Positions 1 to 8,766 of a DNA stretch of 64,000 bases are shown here, one piece after another. Within the stretch, counting starts at the first letter, position 1; every line of letters starts with the position of its first letter. The DNA lies in the NCBI RefSeq assembly GCF_025996515.1, contig NZ_BLRH01000009.1:558001-622000 (forward strand), written 5' to 3'. The position numbers and the translations under genes were made by a program. The DNA is from Rhizohabitans arisaemae. Its GTDB lineage: Bacteria > Actinomycetota > Actinomycetes > Streptosporangiales > Streptosporangiaceae. Under the pieces are notes generated by a model. The model saw only the letters and a program-made list of their open reading frames with translations, was not told where the DNA came from and made no database searches.

Positions 1-1822
1 AGAGTCCGTCCGGCGTGGGGGCCGGGGCGGTCCCGGCGAAACCGCCCATCGGCAGGATCGGCAGCCCGAGCCCGGCGATGTACGGCGTGGCCGCGGTGGC
101 TCCGGTGGTGGCCATCAGGTAGCGCTCGCCCCGCCGCTCGGCCAGCAGGAGGTCGCGGAGGCGCGGATCCACCACCGGGATCATGCCCCACAGGTCGGCC
201 GTGCCCGGCAGCTCACCCCGGGCGGGCGGCGAGTCCTCGCCGGCCGGCGCGTCGCCGGGGGGCCGCGGCCCGGCCAGCGGATCGAAGGTCTGGAAGAACG
301 TCGCCAGGGGGCTGCCCGGCGGGTTGAGCGTGCTGAGCGTCCAGGCGAGCGGGGCGGCGAGCACGGCGACGACGGCGACGGCGGCCACCGGGGCGAGCAG
401 GGCCGGGGAGGCGCTCCGGGCGATCCGGCGGAACCGGAACACCCCGAGCGCGACGACCGAGACGGCGGTGGCGGTCCCGACGACCGGGGAGAGCCAGGGC
501 AGGTGGTCGGGTGTCCGGGAGAGCACCACCGTCGCCCACGCCCCGGTGACGACGATCCCCACCGGGAGCACCCAGGTGAACCGGACCCCTTCCCGCCAGG
601 CGCGGACGGCCAGGACCGTACCGACGCCCACGACCGCGGCGATCGCCGGGGTCAGGACCACCGTGTAGTAGGGGTGGATGCCCACGGCCCCGCTGAGCAG
701 CAGCGCGTACAGCGTCAGCCAGCCGCCCCACAGATACCAGCCGGTGCGCTCGGCGTCGGTGCGCCCCCGTTTCCGGGTCGTCCGCAGCCCGGCGAACAGC
801 AGCAGCGCCGCCAGCGGAAGCAGCCAGGAGATCTGGCCGCCGAGCTGCGGGTTGAGCAGCCGCTCCAGACCCGGCCAGCCGCCCTGGTTGAGCGGGATCG
901 GCTGCCCGTCGCCGAGCGGCCAGGGGAAGCCCTGCCCCTCGGGGATGTCGGGGATCGCGGCCCGGGCGGTCAGGTTGTAGCCGAACGCCATCTGCCAGGC
1001 GGAGTCGGCGACGCTCCCGTCCACGTACGGCCGGGAGCCGGCGGGGGTGAGCGCCACGGCGAGCAGCCAGAGCGAGGAGACCCCGATGGTGACCGCGCCG
1101 AAGACGGCCGAATGGGCGAGGCGGCGACGCAGCGGTCCCTCGGCGCGGAACAGGTGGACCAGGCCGAGGACGGGAAGGAGAACGAGCCCTTGCGCCAGTT
1201 TGACGTTGAAGGCCAGGCCGAGGGCGACCCCGGCGAGGACGAGCCGGCTCAGCCGCCCGGTCGCCAGGGCGCTCTGGAACAGGGCGACCGCCGTGACGAG
1301 GGTGAGCACGAGGAAGGTGTCGGGGAGGTTGACCCGGGCGGTGGCCGCCGTGATCGGGGTGAGCGTGAACACGAAGGCGGCCAGGACACCGGCGGCGGGC
1401 CCCGCCCAGCGACGTACCGCGACGGCGAGGATCGGGACCGTCGCCGCCCCCGCGAGTACCTGCGGGAGCAGCAGTGCCCAGGCGTGCGGGCCGAACAGCG
1501 CGACGGAGAGGGCCTGCGGCCAGATCCCGGCGGGACTCTTGTCGATCGTGGTGAAACCGCTCGGGTCGAACGCGCCGAACAGGAAGTTCTCCCAGTTCAG
1601 CGACATGCTTCGCGCCGCGGCGGCGTAGTACAGGTTGGCGGGGGAACCGGTGATCCCGAAGGCGTACAGGGCACCGGCGAACGCGGTGGCGAGCACGATC
1701 AAGCCGGTGAACGGGATGCGGCGCCGACCGGGCGACGCCGGAGGCGCATCGTCGATCGGGGAGGGTACGACTGCAGGGGCGGGGGTGGCCCGGACGCCCA
1801 CGGCGGAACTCACGTCGTCCAC
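1..1822 (-). CDS. GT39 / ArnT-YkcB-like membrane glycosyltransferase (partial, 3' end outside window)
   Basis: Reading leftward from a GTG at 1822 (AGGAAGA lies just upstream; a second GTG at 1813 is possible) gives an open frame of about 607 codons that runs off the window edge, so the C-terminus is missing. Many hydrophobic segments alternate with short loops. The first extracytoplasmic loop carries FDPSGFTTIDKSP, the pattern of actinobacterial PMT/ArnT-type enzymes that move a sugar from a polyprenyl-phosphate carrier to an acceptor at the outer membrane face. The visible C-terminal soluble part (MIPVVDPRLRDLL, then LPMGGFAG) resembles the YkcB-type C-terminal domain. It starts 100 bp after the ketosynthase gene, so it could be the last gene of the FAAL-ACP-KS operon. 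Acceptor and sugar donor cannot be told from sequence. Confidence 0.85.
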   Translation of the reverse strand, partial: MDDVSSAVGVRATPAPAVVPSPIDDAPPASPGRRRIPFTGLIVLATAFAGALYAFGITGSPANLYYAAAARSMSLNWENFLFGAFDPSGFTTIDKSPAGIWPQALSVALFGPHAWALLLPQVLAGAATVPILAVAVRRWAGPAAGVLAAFVFTLTPITAATARVNLPDTFLVLTLVTAVALFQSALATGRLSRLVLAGVALGLAFNVKLAQGLVLLPVLGLVHLFRAEGPLRRRLAHSAVFGAVTIGVSSLWLLAVALTPAGSRPYVDGSVADSAWQMAFGYNLTARAAIPDIPEGQGFPWPLGDGQPIPLNQGGWPGLERLLNPQLGGQISWLLPLAALLLFAGLRTTRKRGRTDAERTGWYLWGGWLTLYALLLSGAVGIHPYYTVVLTPAIAAVVGVGTVLAVRAWREGVRFTWVLPVGIVVTGAWATVVLSRTPDHLPWLSPVVGTATAVSVVALGVFRFRRIARSASPALLAPVAAVAVVAVLAAPLAWTLSTLNPPGSPLATFFQTFDPLAGPRPPGDAPAGEDSPPARGELPGTADLWGMIPVVDPRLRDLLLAERRGERYLMATTGATAATPYIAGLGLPILPMGGFAGTAPAPTPDGL

Positions 1823-1921
1823 TGGGATTCGTCTTCCTGCTCGGTGTCCTGTTCGGTGGAGACCACAAGGCTCACCGGACCGGCTCGTGGCACGGTAGAG
1901 GTCGGGTCGAAGCGGGCCCGA

Positions 1922-4138
1922 TCACCAGGGGCGCCTCGGCGAGGTGCGGACGGGGAACCGGGTGTCGGCGAAGGAGTAGAGGCCGAGCGGCGGCGGGACG
2001 GGACCCTGGCGGTACAGCTCCTCCCAGAGGGGGCGTGCCCCGTCCCGGTAGAGCGCGGCCACCACCTCCAGCAGGTCTTCCCCGGCCTCCGCGACGCGGG
2101 CGGGCAGCGGCCGGGCGCCGGGGAACCGCTCGGCAATGCCTCCCGGGTTTCCCAGCAGGACCAGGTGGGTGGGGGCCGGGCCCTGGCTCTCCTCCGGCTC
2201 GAGGATCGGGATGCGCGGGACGACGCGTTCACCGTGCCGGGGCAGGCCGATCACCAGCCGCGCCGCGTCGGCGAGGGGGATCGCCCCGGCGAGGCAGTCG
2301 GCGGCGATCCGGCCGACGCCGTGCCCGGCCACGAAGACCGGCTCCAGTCCGAGGTCGAGGAGGGTACGGCCGAAGGCGTAGCCGACGCAGAACGCGGCTT
2401 CCCCGCCGGGTCCGCTCCCCTCCGCGGTGCCGCAGCAGGCCCCCGAGTCGTCCAGCCTCCGGCAGAGCGCGTCCTCCGCCTCCTCCAGGTGGCGCCGGAA
2501 CGGTTCCGGCCCCTCCCCCACCCCGATCACGCGGCCGTCGGCCCAGTCGCCGGCTCCGCCGAGGAAGAGCCCGATCTTGACGGGGCCGCGTCCGCTCCCC
2601 ACCAGGTCGTCCGGGAGGGTACGGTCGCGGGCGGCGTCCCGCAGGGACCGTACCAGCCCTCGGTGGGACCGGGCCGGAACGGCGAACCGCAGGCGCAGGG
2701 AGGATTTGACCCGGTTGCTGGTACGGCAGAGCCCGGCGAGTTCCCCGGCCGGCCGCGCCGCCACGTGATCGGCCTGGCGGGCGAGGTTCCGGCGGAGCGA
2801 CTCGGGGTCGGGCGCCGAGAGGGTGAAGACGCCGATCCCGGGCCGCGTGTCGGGCTCCTCCGCTTCGACCCCTTCCAGCACCAGGTGGGCGTTGGTCCCG
2901 GAGACGCCGAACGCGCTGACCGAGCCGACCACCGGGCCCGCCGGGAGGGCGAGCCGCTCGGTCACCAGCCGCAGGCCGTTCGCGCGCAGCTGCAGCTCGG
3001 GGTTCTCCGGGGCGCTGTTGCGGCTCGGCGGGATCGTCCGGTGGTGCAACGCCAGCGCGGCCTTGATCAGGCTGGCCACGCCCGCGGCGCCCTCGAGATG
3101 CCCCAGGTTGCCCTTGATCGAGCCGAGCGCGCAGAGGTCGTCGCCGCGCCCGCCGTGGAAGGCGCCGAGCGCCCGTACCTCGATCATGTCGCCGAAGCGG
3201 GTCCCGGTGCCGTGGGCCTCGACGAAACTCACGTCGGCGGGCTTCACCCCCGCCCGCCGGTAGGCGGCGCGGATCGCCTCCTGCTGCCCCCAGCGCGCGG
3301 GGGCGGTGAGCCCGTTGCTGCGCCCGTTGTGGGAGACGGCGCCGCCCCGGATCACCGCGTAGATCCGCTGCCCGGCGGCGAGCGCGTCGTCGAGCCGGCG
3401 CAGCACGACCACGCCGACGCCCTCGCCCCTGGCCAGACCGTCGGCGAGTGAGCTGAACGGCTTGCAGCGGCCGTCCGGCGCGGAGATGCCGAGCAGGGTG
3501 AAGTAGACGTTGTTCACCGGGGTGAGCACCGCGTTCACCCCGCCGGCGAGGGCCTGGTCGCATTCGTCGAGGATCAGTGCCGAACAGGCCTGGTGCACCG
3601 CGACCAGCGAGGACGAGCAGGCGGTGTCGACCGCGACGCTCGGGCCCCGCAGATCCAGGTGGTAGGAGAGGCGGTTGGCCGCCATGTGGTGGCCGAGCCC
3701 CGCGCCGTGTTTGACGGTGAAGGCCCGCGGGTCGGGGGAGGACGCGGCGTCCCAGAGCCAGTCGGTGCCCATCACCCCGATGTAGACGCCGGTACGGCTG
3801 CCCGCGAGCGACGCCGGGTCGATCCCGGCGTCCTCGACGGCGTGCCAGGCGCACGGCAGGAGCAGCCGCTGCTGGGGGTCCATGGCCGCGGCGTCGTCGG
3901 CGCCGATCCGGAAGAAGGCGTTGTCGAAGACGTCCAGGTCGGGCAGGAGCGCCGCCGTGACGGTGTTGGCGGTGCCGGGTTCCCCGGAGGCCGAGTGGAG
4001 GCGGTCCGCCTGCCAGCGCGAGTCCGGCACCGGGCCCGCCGCCTCCTCACCGTCGAGCAGCATCCTCCAGAGGTCGTCCTTGTCCGCCGCTCCGGGGAAA
4101 CGGCAGGCGATGCCGACGATCGCGATGGCGTCGCGCAT
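1922..4138 (-). CDS. Polyketide-type ketosynthase with degenerate acyltransferase-like C-terminus
   Basis: 738 residues. Residues 1-425 are a full beta-ketoacyl synthase of modular PKS type. The active-site Cys174 is in DTACSSSL, His309 in EAHGTGT and His347 in KGNLGH, so decarboxylative condensation should be possible. Residues 520-700 align by pattern with an acyltransferase domain, but its nucleophile elbow GHSxG reads GHGVG (Gly607 replaces Ser), the usual GQG motif reads LGGAGDW, and the domain is short. It should not load an extender unit itself. The ATG has GAGG seven bases upstream. It lies 14 bp after the acyl carrier protein gene, so it probably condenses the acyl-ACP made by the neighbouring FAAL with an extender unit supplied in trans. 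Confidence 0.9.
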   Translation of the reverse strand: MRDAIAIVGIACRFPGAADKDDLWRMLLDGEEAAGPVPDSRWQADRLHSASGEPGTANTVTAALLPDLDVFDNAFFRIGADDAAAMDPQQRLLLPCAWHAVEDAGIDPASLAGSRTGVYIGVMGTDWLWDAASSPDPRAFTVKHGAGLGHHMAANRLSYHLDLRGPSVAVDTACSSSLVAVHQACSALILDECDQALAGGVNAVLTPVNNVYFTLLGISAPDGRCKPFSSLADGLARGEGVGVVVLRRLDDALAAGQRIYAVIRGGAVSHNGRSNGLTAPARWGQQEAIRAAYRRAGVKPADVSFVEAHGTGTRFGDMIEVRALGAFHGGRGDDLCALGSIKGNLGHLEGAAGVASLIKAALALHHRTIPPSRNSAPENPELQLRANGLRLVTERLALPAGPVVGSVSAFGVSGTNAHLVLEGVEAEEPDTRPGIGVFTLSAPDPESLRRNLARQADHVAARPAGELAGLCRTSNRVKSSLRLRFAVPARSHRGLVRSLRDAARDRTLPDDLVGSGRGPVKIGLFLGGAGDWADGRVIGVGEGPEPFRRHLEEAEDALCRRLDDSGACCGTAEGSGPGGEAAFCVGYAFGRTLLDLGLEPVFVAGHGVGRIAADCLAGAIPLADAARLVIGLPRHGERVVPRIPILEPEESQGPAPTHLVLLGNPGGIAERFPGARPLPARVAEAGEDLLEVVAALYRDGARPLWEELYRQGPVPPPLGLYSFADTRFPVRTSPRRPW

Positions 4139-4152
4139 GATGTCGCCTCACC

Positions 4153-4413
4153 TCAAGCGAGCATCGTGGACAGGTGTTCGGCGAGGGCTTCGATGGTGGG
4201 GTGGTCCCAGGCCAGCGTGGGTTCCAGGCTCAGCCCGTACCGGTCCTCGAAGTCGCCGAACACGCTGACGATGTAGACGGAGCCGAGGCCGTACTCCGCC
4301 AGCGGCGTCTCGGGGTCGATGTCGTCCGGCGCGGCGTCCAGGTAGTAGGCGACCCGGTTGGTCAGCCACTCACGCAGCGCCTCGGGTGTGCGCTCGGCGA
4401 GTTCGACGCTCAT
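4153..4413 (-). CDS. Acyl carrier protein
   Basis: 86 residues, the normal size of a free-standing ACP. The phosphopantetheine attachment site is Ser45 in YGLGSVY, a PKS/FAAL-type variant of the DSL motif. The first helix (EALREWLTNRVAYYL) and the acidic surface are typical. The gene sits between the acyl-AMP ligase (1 bp gap) and the ketosynthase (14 bp gap), with AAAGGGAT before its ATG, so all three are surely co-transcribed. It most likely receives the fatty acyl group from the ligase and presents it to the dehydrogenase and the ketosynthase. Confidence 0.93.
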   Translation of the reverse strand: MSVELAERTPEALREWLTNRVAYYLDAAPDDIDPETPLAEYGLGSVYIVSVFGDFEDRYGLSLEPTLAWDHPTIEALAEHLSTMLA

Positions 4414-4414
4414 G

Positions 4415-6136
4415 TCAGATCCCTTTCACTGTGGTTGTCGCGGCGGGCTCCAGCGATCCGGTGAGCAGGAGTCCGCGGGTGAGTGAACGCTGCACCTTTC
4501 CGCTGGTCGTCCTGGGCACCTGCCCCGAGCGGACCAGGACGACCTGGGCGACGCCGACACCGAACTCCCGGCCGATCTCCCGCTTGATCCGCGCGATCAG
4601 CTCCTCGGCCGTGGTGTCGCCGAGCTCGCGGGCCTTGGCCTCCTGGACGACGACGAGCTCCTGCTCGGGTTCGGGCATCTGGAAGACGGCGCCCGCGCCG
4701 GCGGCGAGCGCCGGATGGACGGCCCGCACCGCGGCCTCGATGTCCTGGGGGTAGAGGTTCCGGCCGTGCACGATGATCAGGTCCTTCAGGCGTCCGGTCA
4801 CATAGAGCTCGCCCTCGTGGACGACGCCGAGGTCACCGGTGCGCAGGTAGCCGGTCTGCCCGCCGGAGGCGGTATTGCGGAACGTCTCCCGGGTGGCGCG
4901 CGCGTTCCGCCAGTACCCCCGGGCGACGGAGCCGCCGCGGAGCCAGATCTCGCCGACCCGGCCGTCGGGGAGCGGCTCGCCGGACCCCGGATCCACGATG
5001 AGCAGGTCGTAGTCGCCCACGACTCCGCTGCCGACTAGCTCCCTGCCGTAGACCGTCTCCGGGCCGACGGGGACGAACCGCCCGAGCTCCAGCTCGTCGG
5101 GGTCCACCCGCCGGATCACCGGCAGGCGCCCCCTCCGGTCCCCGGTGACGTACAGGGACGCCTCGGCCAGCCCGTAGCACGGGTGGAGCGCCTCGGGCCG
5201 CAGCCCCGCCGGGGCGAACCGTTCGGCGAAGCGGCGCAGGGTGCGCGCCGAGATCGGCTCCGAGCCGTTCAGCGCGGCCGTCCAGCGGGAGAGGTCCAGC
5301 CCGGCGGCCTGGGTGTCGGTGACCCGGCGTACGCACAGGTCGTAGCCGAAGTCGGGTCCGACGGCGATGTCCGCGCCGTGGTCGTGGATCGCCTTGAGCC
5401 ACAGGTGGGGCCGCTTGACGAAGGCGATCGGCGACATGAAGACGAGGCGACCGCCTGCGAGGAGCGGCGTGAGCAGCTGCCCGATAAGCCCCATGTCATG
5501 AAAAAAGGGCAACCATCCGGCAAAAGCGGTGCGGTGGGTGATGTCCAGTTCGCGATGGATCTTCGCGATGTTGTGCAGCAGATTGGCATGGGTGACCATG
5601 ACGCCCTTGGGATCGTTCGTGGACCCCGAGGTGTACTGCAGCAAGGCCAGGGAATCACCGGAGAGCTCCGGGGCCCGCCAGTCACCGGGATCCACGTCGG
5701 CGAGATCGTCGGTCCCCTGAACGGTCACCGCACCGCCGAACGCCGACGCGATCTCCTCGACGTCGGCCCGGTCCGTCAGCACCACGCGCGCACCCGAATC
5801 GGCGATGATCCGCCGGAGACGGTCCACATGGGAGCGGTGGCCCTCCGGCATCGGCGCGGGCACGGCCACCGCCCCGGCGTACAGGCTGCCCAGGAACCCT
5901 GCGGCGAAATCGACTCCGGCGGGGTAAAGCAGCAGTACCCGCTCTCCCGATCCCCCGCTCACCGGGAGGCGTCCCCGCAGGTAGACCGCCGTCCGCCGGG
6001 CGGCGTCGTCGAGTTCCGCGTAGGTGAGCGACACCGACTCGGTCCCTGCCAGGAAGCGCAGCGCCTCGGAGTCCCCGTGCGCCGCCACCCGGTGGCGGGC
6101 CACTTCCACAAGGTCAGTGAATTGCGGATCCTTCAT
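4415..6136 (-). CDS. Fatty acyl-AMP ligase (FAAL family)
   Basis: 573 residues, of the ANL adenylating superfamily. Visible landmarks are the P-loop YTSGSTNDPKG (168-178), LPFFHDMGLIGQL (209-221), NGSEPI (291-296), the hinge motif RTGDLG (432-437), GRLKDLIIVHGRNLYPQDIE (448-467) and a C-terminal TTSGKVQR with the adenylation lysine. The HDMGLIG and GRNLYPQDIE forms point to FAALs, which hand acyl-adenylates to an ACP, rather than to acyl-CoA synthetases. The ATG at 6136 has GAGGT six bases upstream. First gene of the leftward FAAL-ACP-KS operon, divergent from an acyl-CoA dehydrogenase. Chain length cannot be predicted. Confidence 0.93.
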   Translation of the reverse strand: MKDPQFTDLVEVARHRVAAHGDSEALRFLAGTESVSLTYAELDDAARRTAVYLRGRLPVSGGSGERVLLLYPAGVDFAAGFLGSLYAGAVAVPAPMPEGHRSHVDRLRRIIADSGARVVLTDRADVEEIASAFGGAVTVQGTDDLADVDPGDWRAPELSGDSLALLQYTSGSTNDPKGVMVTHANLLHNIAKIHRELDITHRTAFAGWLPFFHDMGLIGQLLTPLLAGGRLVFMSPIAFVKRPHLWLKAIHDHGADIAVGPDFGYDLCVRRVTDTQAAGLDLSRWTAALNGSEPISARTLRRFAERFAPAGLRPEALHPCYGLAEASLYVTGDRRGRLPVIRRVDPDELELGRFVPVGPETVYGRELVGSGVVGDYDLLIVDPGSGEPLPDGRVGEIWLRGGSVARGYWRNARATRETFRNTASGGQTGYLRTGDLGVVHEGELYVTGRLKDLIIVHGRNLYPQDIEAAVRAVHPALAAGAGAVFQMPEPEQELVVVQEAKARELGDTTAEELIARIKREIGREFGVGVAQVVLVRSGQVPRTTSGKVQRSLTRGLLLTGSLEPAATTTVKGI

Positions 6137-6289
6137 TGATTACCTCACCAGATCGGTTCAGCCGAACCGTAGGCGGCGGTTCTATAGCTGCGCTCAATCC
6201 CCGCTGGAGAACCCCGGTCACGCGCTCAATCGTTCTGCGGTGGATAGCGGGGAAACTAACCCCGATTTCCTCTCGGCAGGAGAAACGGA
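6137..6289. promoter_or_regulatory. Divergent promoter region, FAAL operon / acyl-CoA dehydrogenase
   Basis: This 153-bp gap separates two oppositely oriented genes of the same pathway, so it should hold both promoters. CGCTCAAT occurs twice, near 6191 and 6224, about 33 bp (three helical turns) apart, which could be regulator half sites. I see no convincing -10/-35 pair. Confidence 0.4.
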
Positions 6290-8008
6290 ATGAGAAATCA
6301 GATTGCCGGAACCCGCTATCGGACGGCGGAAGACCTTGAGCGCGCGCTCGGCGACCCGGCCCGGCCGACCGGCCCCTTCTCCCACGTCCAGCTCGCCGAA
6401 GCCGACGACTCCAAGCAGATGCCGTGGGCCGCCATGGCCGCGCTCCGCGCCTTCGGCTTCCACCGGTTCCTCGTCCCCGAACGGCTCGGGGGGCGGTTGC
6501 GCTCCCTGGAGGAGTTCTTCGCCCTCTGCCGTTCCGTTGCCCGCCGCGACCTGCGGCCGATCGTCGCCTACGGCTCGACCCTGCTCGGCGCGAACCCGGT
6601 CTGGCTGTGGGGGACCTCCGCCCAGCAGCGGCTCGTCGCCGGGCATATCCTCACCGGCGGGCTCGGCTCGTTCGCGATGTCCGAGCGCGACCACGGCAGC
6701 GACCTCGCCGGATGCGCCTGCGCGGCGGAGCGGCAGGGTGACGACTTCGTCCTGCGGGGGGAGAAATGGCTGGTCGGAAATGCGAGCAGGGGAGAGTTCC
6801 TCACCCTCTACGCCAAGACCGGACGCCGTGACTTCTCCCTGCTGCTGGTCGACAAGAGGGAGCTCTCCCCCGGCGGCTGGCGCAACCTGCCGGCGGTGCC
6901 GACCCTGGGGCTGCGCGGTCACGACCTGAGCGGCATCGTCTTCGAGGGCTGCTCCGTCCCCGGCGACGCGCTCCTCGGCCACGAGGGCACCGGGCTGGTC
7001 CAGACACTCAAGGCACTCCAGATCACCCGGACGCTGATCTCCGCCATGTCGCTGGGCACGCTGGACACCTGCCTGCGCATCGCCGCGGCGCACGCCGCCG
7101 GGCGACGGCTGTACGGCGCCCCGGCGAGCGAGCTGCCCGCCGTACGGGACGTCCTGCTCCGTGCCTATCTGGACCTGCTGATCGGCGAATGCCTGGCGAT
7201 TCCCACAACCCGCGCCATCACCGAGGCCCCGGGACGGCTCAGCCTCTGGTCGGCGATCGTCAAGTACTTCGTCCCGCTCCTGGCGGAGGAGGCCGTCGCG
7301 GACCTGGCGACGGTGCTGAGCGCCCGGTACTACCTGCGTGACACGGTCGCGGCGCGCACCTTCCAGCGGCTGCAGCGGGACCACGCCATCGCCGGGATCT
7401 TCGAAGGCACCAGCCATGTGAACCTCGGCTCCATCGCCGCCCAGCTCCCCTTCGTGCTGGACCGCAAGCCCGGCGGCGACCCCGAGCCCGCCTTGACCGC
7501 GCTGTTCTCCCGCTCCCGCGACGCCCGGGCCTGGCAGCCCCGCGGCGCCGACCTACAGCTCACCAACGGCGGCCACGACGAGATCACCGCGGGCTGGGAA
7601 CCGGCCGTGGCCGAGGTGGCCCGGCTGGCAGGCTCCGGGGATCGGACGGCCACGGCGCTGGTGCCGGTGATGGCGGAGTTCGGCCGCTGGCGCGCCCGCT
7701 ACTCCGCGGAGGTGCTCGCCCAGGCCGACGGCCACCGGGACCGGCACGTCCCGGCGCGCTCGCTCACCCTGGCAAAGATCCACTGCGTCTGCCACGCGGC
7801 GGCCTGCGCGGTCCTCACCTGGCTGCACAACCGGGAGCGGTACGCCGGCCAGGCCTGGGTGGTGCTCTGCCTGCAGCGGCTGCTCCAGCGGCTGGACGCC
7901 TCCGCCGAACTCGACACCGCGCTCCTGCCCGAGCTGGAGCGGCAGCTGGAAACCCAGCGGAAAGAGAACCTTTTGTTATCTCTCGCACCGATTACCCTGG
8001 CGAACTAG
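6290..8008 (+). CDS. Acyl-CoA (acyl-ACP) dehydrogenase
   Basis: 572 residues with an AGGAG box nine bases before the ATG. The flavin/substrate region includes GSFAMSERDHGSDLAG and GEKWLVGNASRGEF. Near residue 372, GIFEGTSHVN carries the Glu that serves as catalytic base in the YEGT motif of the family. After about residue 400 there is a long C-terminal extension with helical character. Its divergent pairing with the FAAL-ACP-KS operon suggests it introduces a 2,3-double bond into the ACP-bound fatty acyl chain. The last 277 bp occur again, slightly diverged, at 10171-10445. Confidence 0.9.
   Translation: MRNQIAGTRYRTAEDLERALGDPARPTGPFSHVQLAEADDSKQMPWAAMAALRAFGFHRFLVPERLGGRLRSLEEFFALCRSVARRDLRPIVAYGSTLLGANPVWLWGTSAQQRLVAGHILTGGLGSFAMSERDHGSDLAGCACAAERQGDDFVLRGEKWLVGNASRGEFLTLYAKTGRRDFSLLLVDKRELSPGGWRNLPAVPTLGLRGHDLSGIVFEGCSVPGDALLGHEGTGLVQTLKALQITRTLISAMSLGTLDTCLRIAAAHAAGRRLYGAPASELPAVRDVLLRAYLDLLIGECLAIPTTRAITEAPGRLSLWSAIVKYFVPLLAEEAVADLATVLSARYYLRDTVAARTFQRLQRDHAIAGIFEGTSHVNLGSIAAQLPFVLDRKPGGDPEPALTALFSRSRDARAWQPRGADLQLTNGGHDEITAGWEPAVAEVARLAGSGDRTATALVPVMAEFGRWRARYSAEVLAQADGHRDRHVPARSLTLAKIHCVCHAAACAVLTWLHNRERYAGQAWVVLCLQRLLQRLDASAELDTALLPELERQLETQRKENLLLSLAPITLAN
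7732..8008 (+). repeat. Direct repeat, copy 1 (3' end of the acyl-CoA dehydrogenase gene)
   Basis: This stretch, including the stop codon, is repeated in the same orientation at 10171-10445. A shared core runs from CCACCGGGACCGG through CTCACCCTGGCAAAGATCC to the terminal AACTAG. By eye the copies are close to 90% identical, with a 2-base deletion in copy 2. The copies flank a 2.2-kb lower-GC segment. Confidence 0.9.
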
Positions 8009-8290
8009 CGGTCTGTCCATAACCACGCGCCATGGGGATCGTCATCGCCGGCATGTTGAGGATCAATCCGTGATACTCCGGCGGTCGGTCGGTGCGCTTG
8101 AGAGTGCCGCGAGCAACCGAATCCAGAAGGGGGTGACACATCCTGTTAGGGCGAGCGTGAGATGCACAGAGCATCTTTGACAGCCTTCTTATGGATACTC
8201 GACCCAATACAATATGCCACCAAATCACTTTTTTGGCAAAAAATGATGGGACAGATACCTGAATCTTGGTTGACATGCTACGGTCACTGC

Positions 8291-8689
8291 GTGACTGAGC
8301 AGATTCCACCCCCCTCGAATACTGCCCGCAATCGCCGCAAGATCTTTTACGTGGACATCGCCATTGTAGCCTCATTAGTCGGCGTAGGGACATTGTTTAC
8401 TATTGCGCGGCAGATTGCGACATTTGGCTCACTGTCCGCAATAACCAACCTAATCTCCCAAGCATGTGCTGTTGGCGCAGCGGCCCTGCTGGTTGCCGGC
8501 CTCTGGCGCCGACCTTACCCGAGACCATCTCGGGCGAGTCACTCCACCAGCGACCATGACAACTCCCCGCAGTTTCTTGCGGAGAATGCCGAGCGAACAC
8601 TTCTATGGAAGCTCATGGCGCTTCGAACCGCTATTGGAATCACCATGCTGCAGGGATTTCTCATAGGAATATCCGCCGTACTGCATTAG
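8291..8689 (+). CDS. Hypothetical small membrane protein
   Basis: From the GTG at 8291 the product has 132 residues with three predicted membrane segments (around VDIAIVASLVGVGTLF, ISQACAVGAAALLVAGLW and TAIGITMLQGFLIGI), the last near the C-terminus. I do not recognise a family. An in-frame ATG at 8162 would add 43 residues from AT-rich sequence that looks non-coding. TACGGT six bases before the GTG could be a -10 for a leaderless message. The gene lies in the lower-GC insert between the two dehydrogenase 3'-end copies, so it is probably acquired DNA. Confidence 0.45.
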   Translation: MTEQIPPPSNTARNRRKIFYVDIAIVASLVGVGTLFTIARQIATFGSLSAITNLISQACAVGAAALLVAGLWRRPYPRPSRASHSTSDHDNSPQFLAENAERTLLWKLMALRTAIGITMLQGFLIGISAVLH

Positions 8690-8766
8690 TCAATCCAGTA
8701 CGCATAGCTCGAGGCTGGTTCTCCCCGAGACCGGGGAGAACCAGCCGGTTGCATGTAGTCAGATGC

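Noticed and set aside
503-3451. A 982-codon plus-strand open frame
   Set aside because: It is antisense to the GT39 and ketosynthase genes, which have clear motifs. Its product is composition-driven (Gly, Arg, Pro), as expected of an antisense frame in 70% GC DNA.
7992-8393. A minus-strand frame whose end reads EYHGLILNMPAMTIPMARGYGQT
   Set aside because: The last 40 codons look protein-like and may be a relic, but the start overlaps AT-rich sequence and I cannot name a family, so I did not call it.
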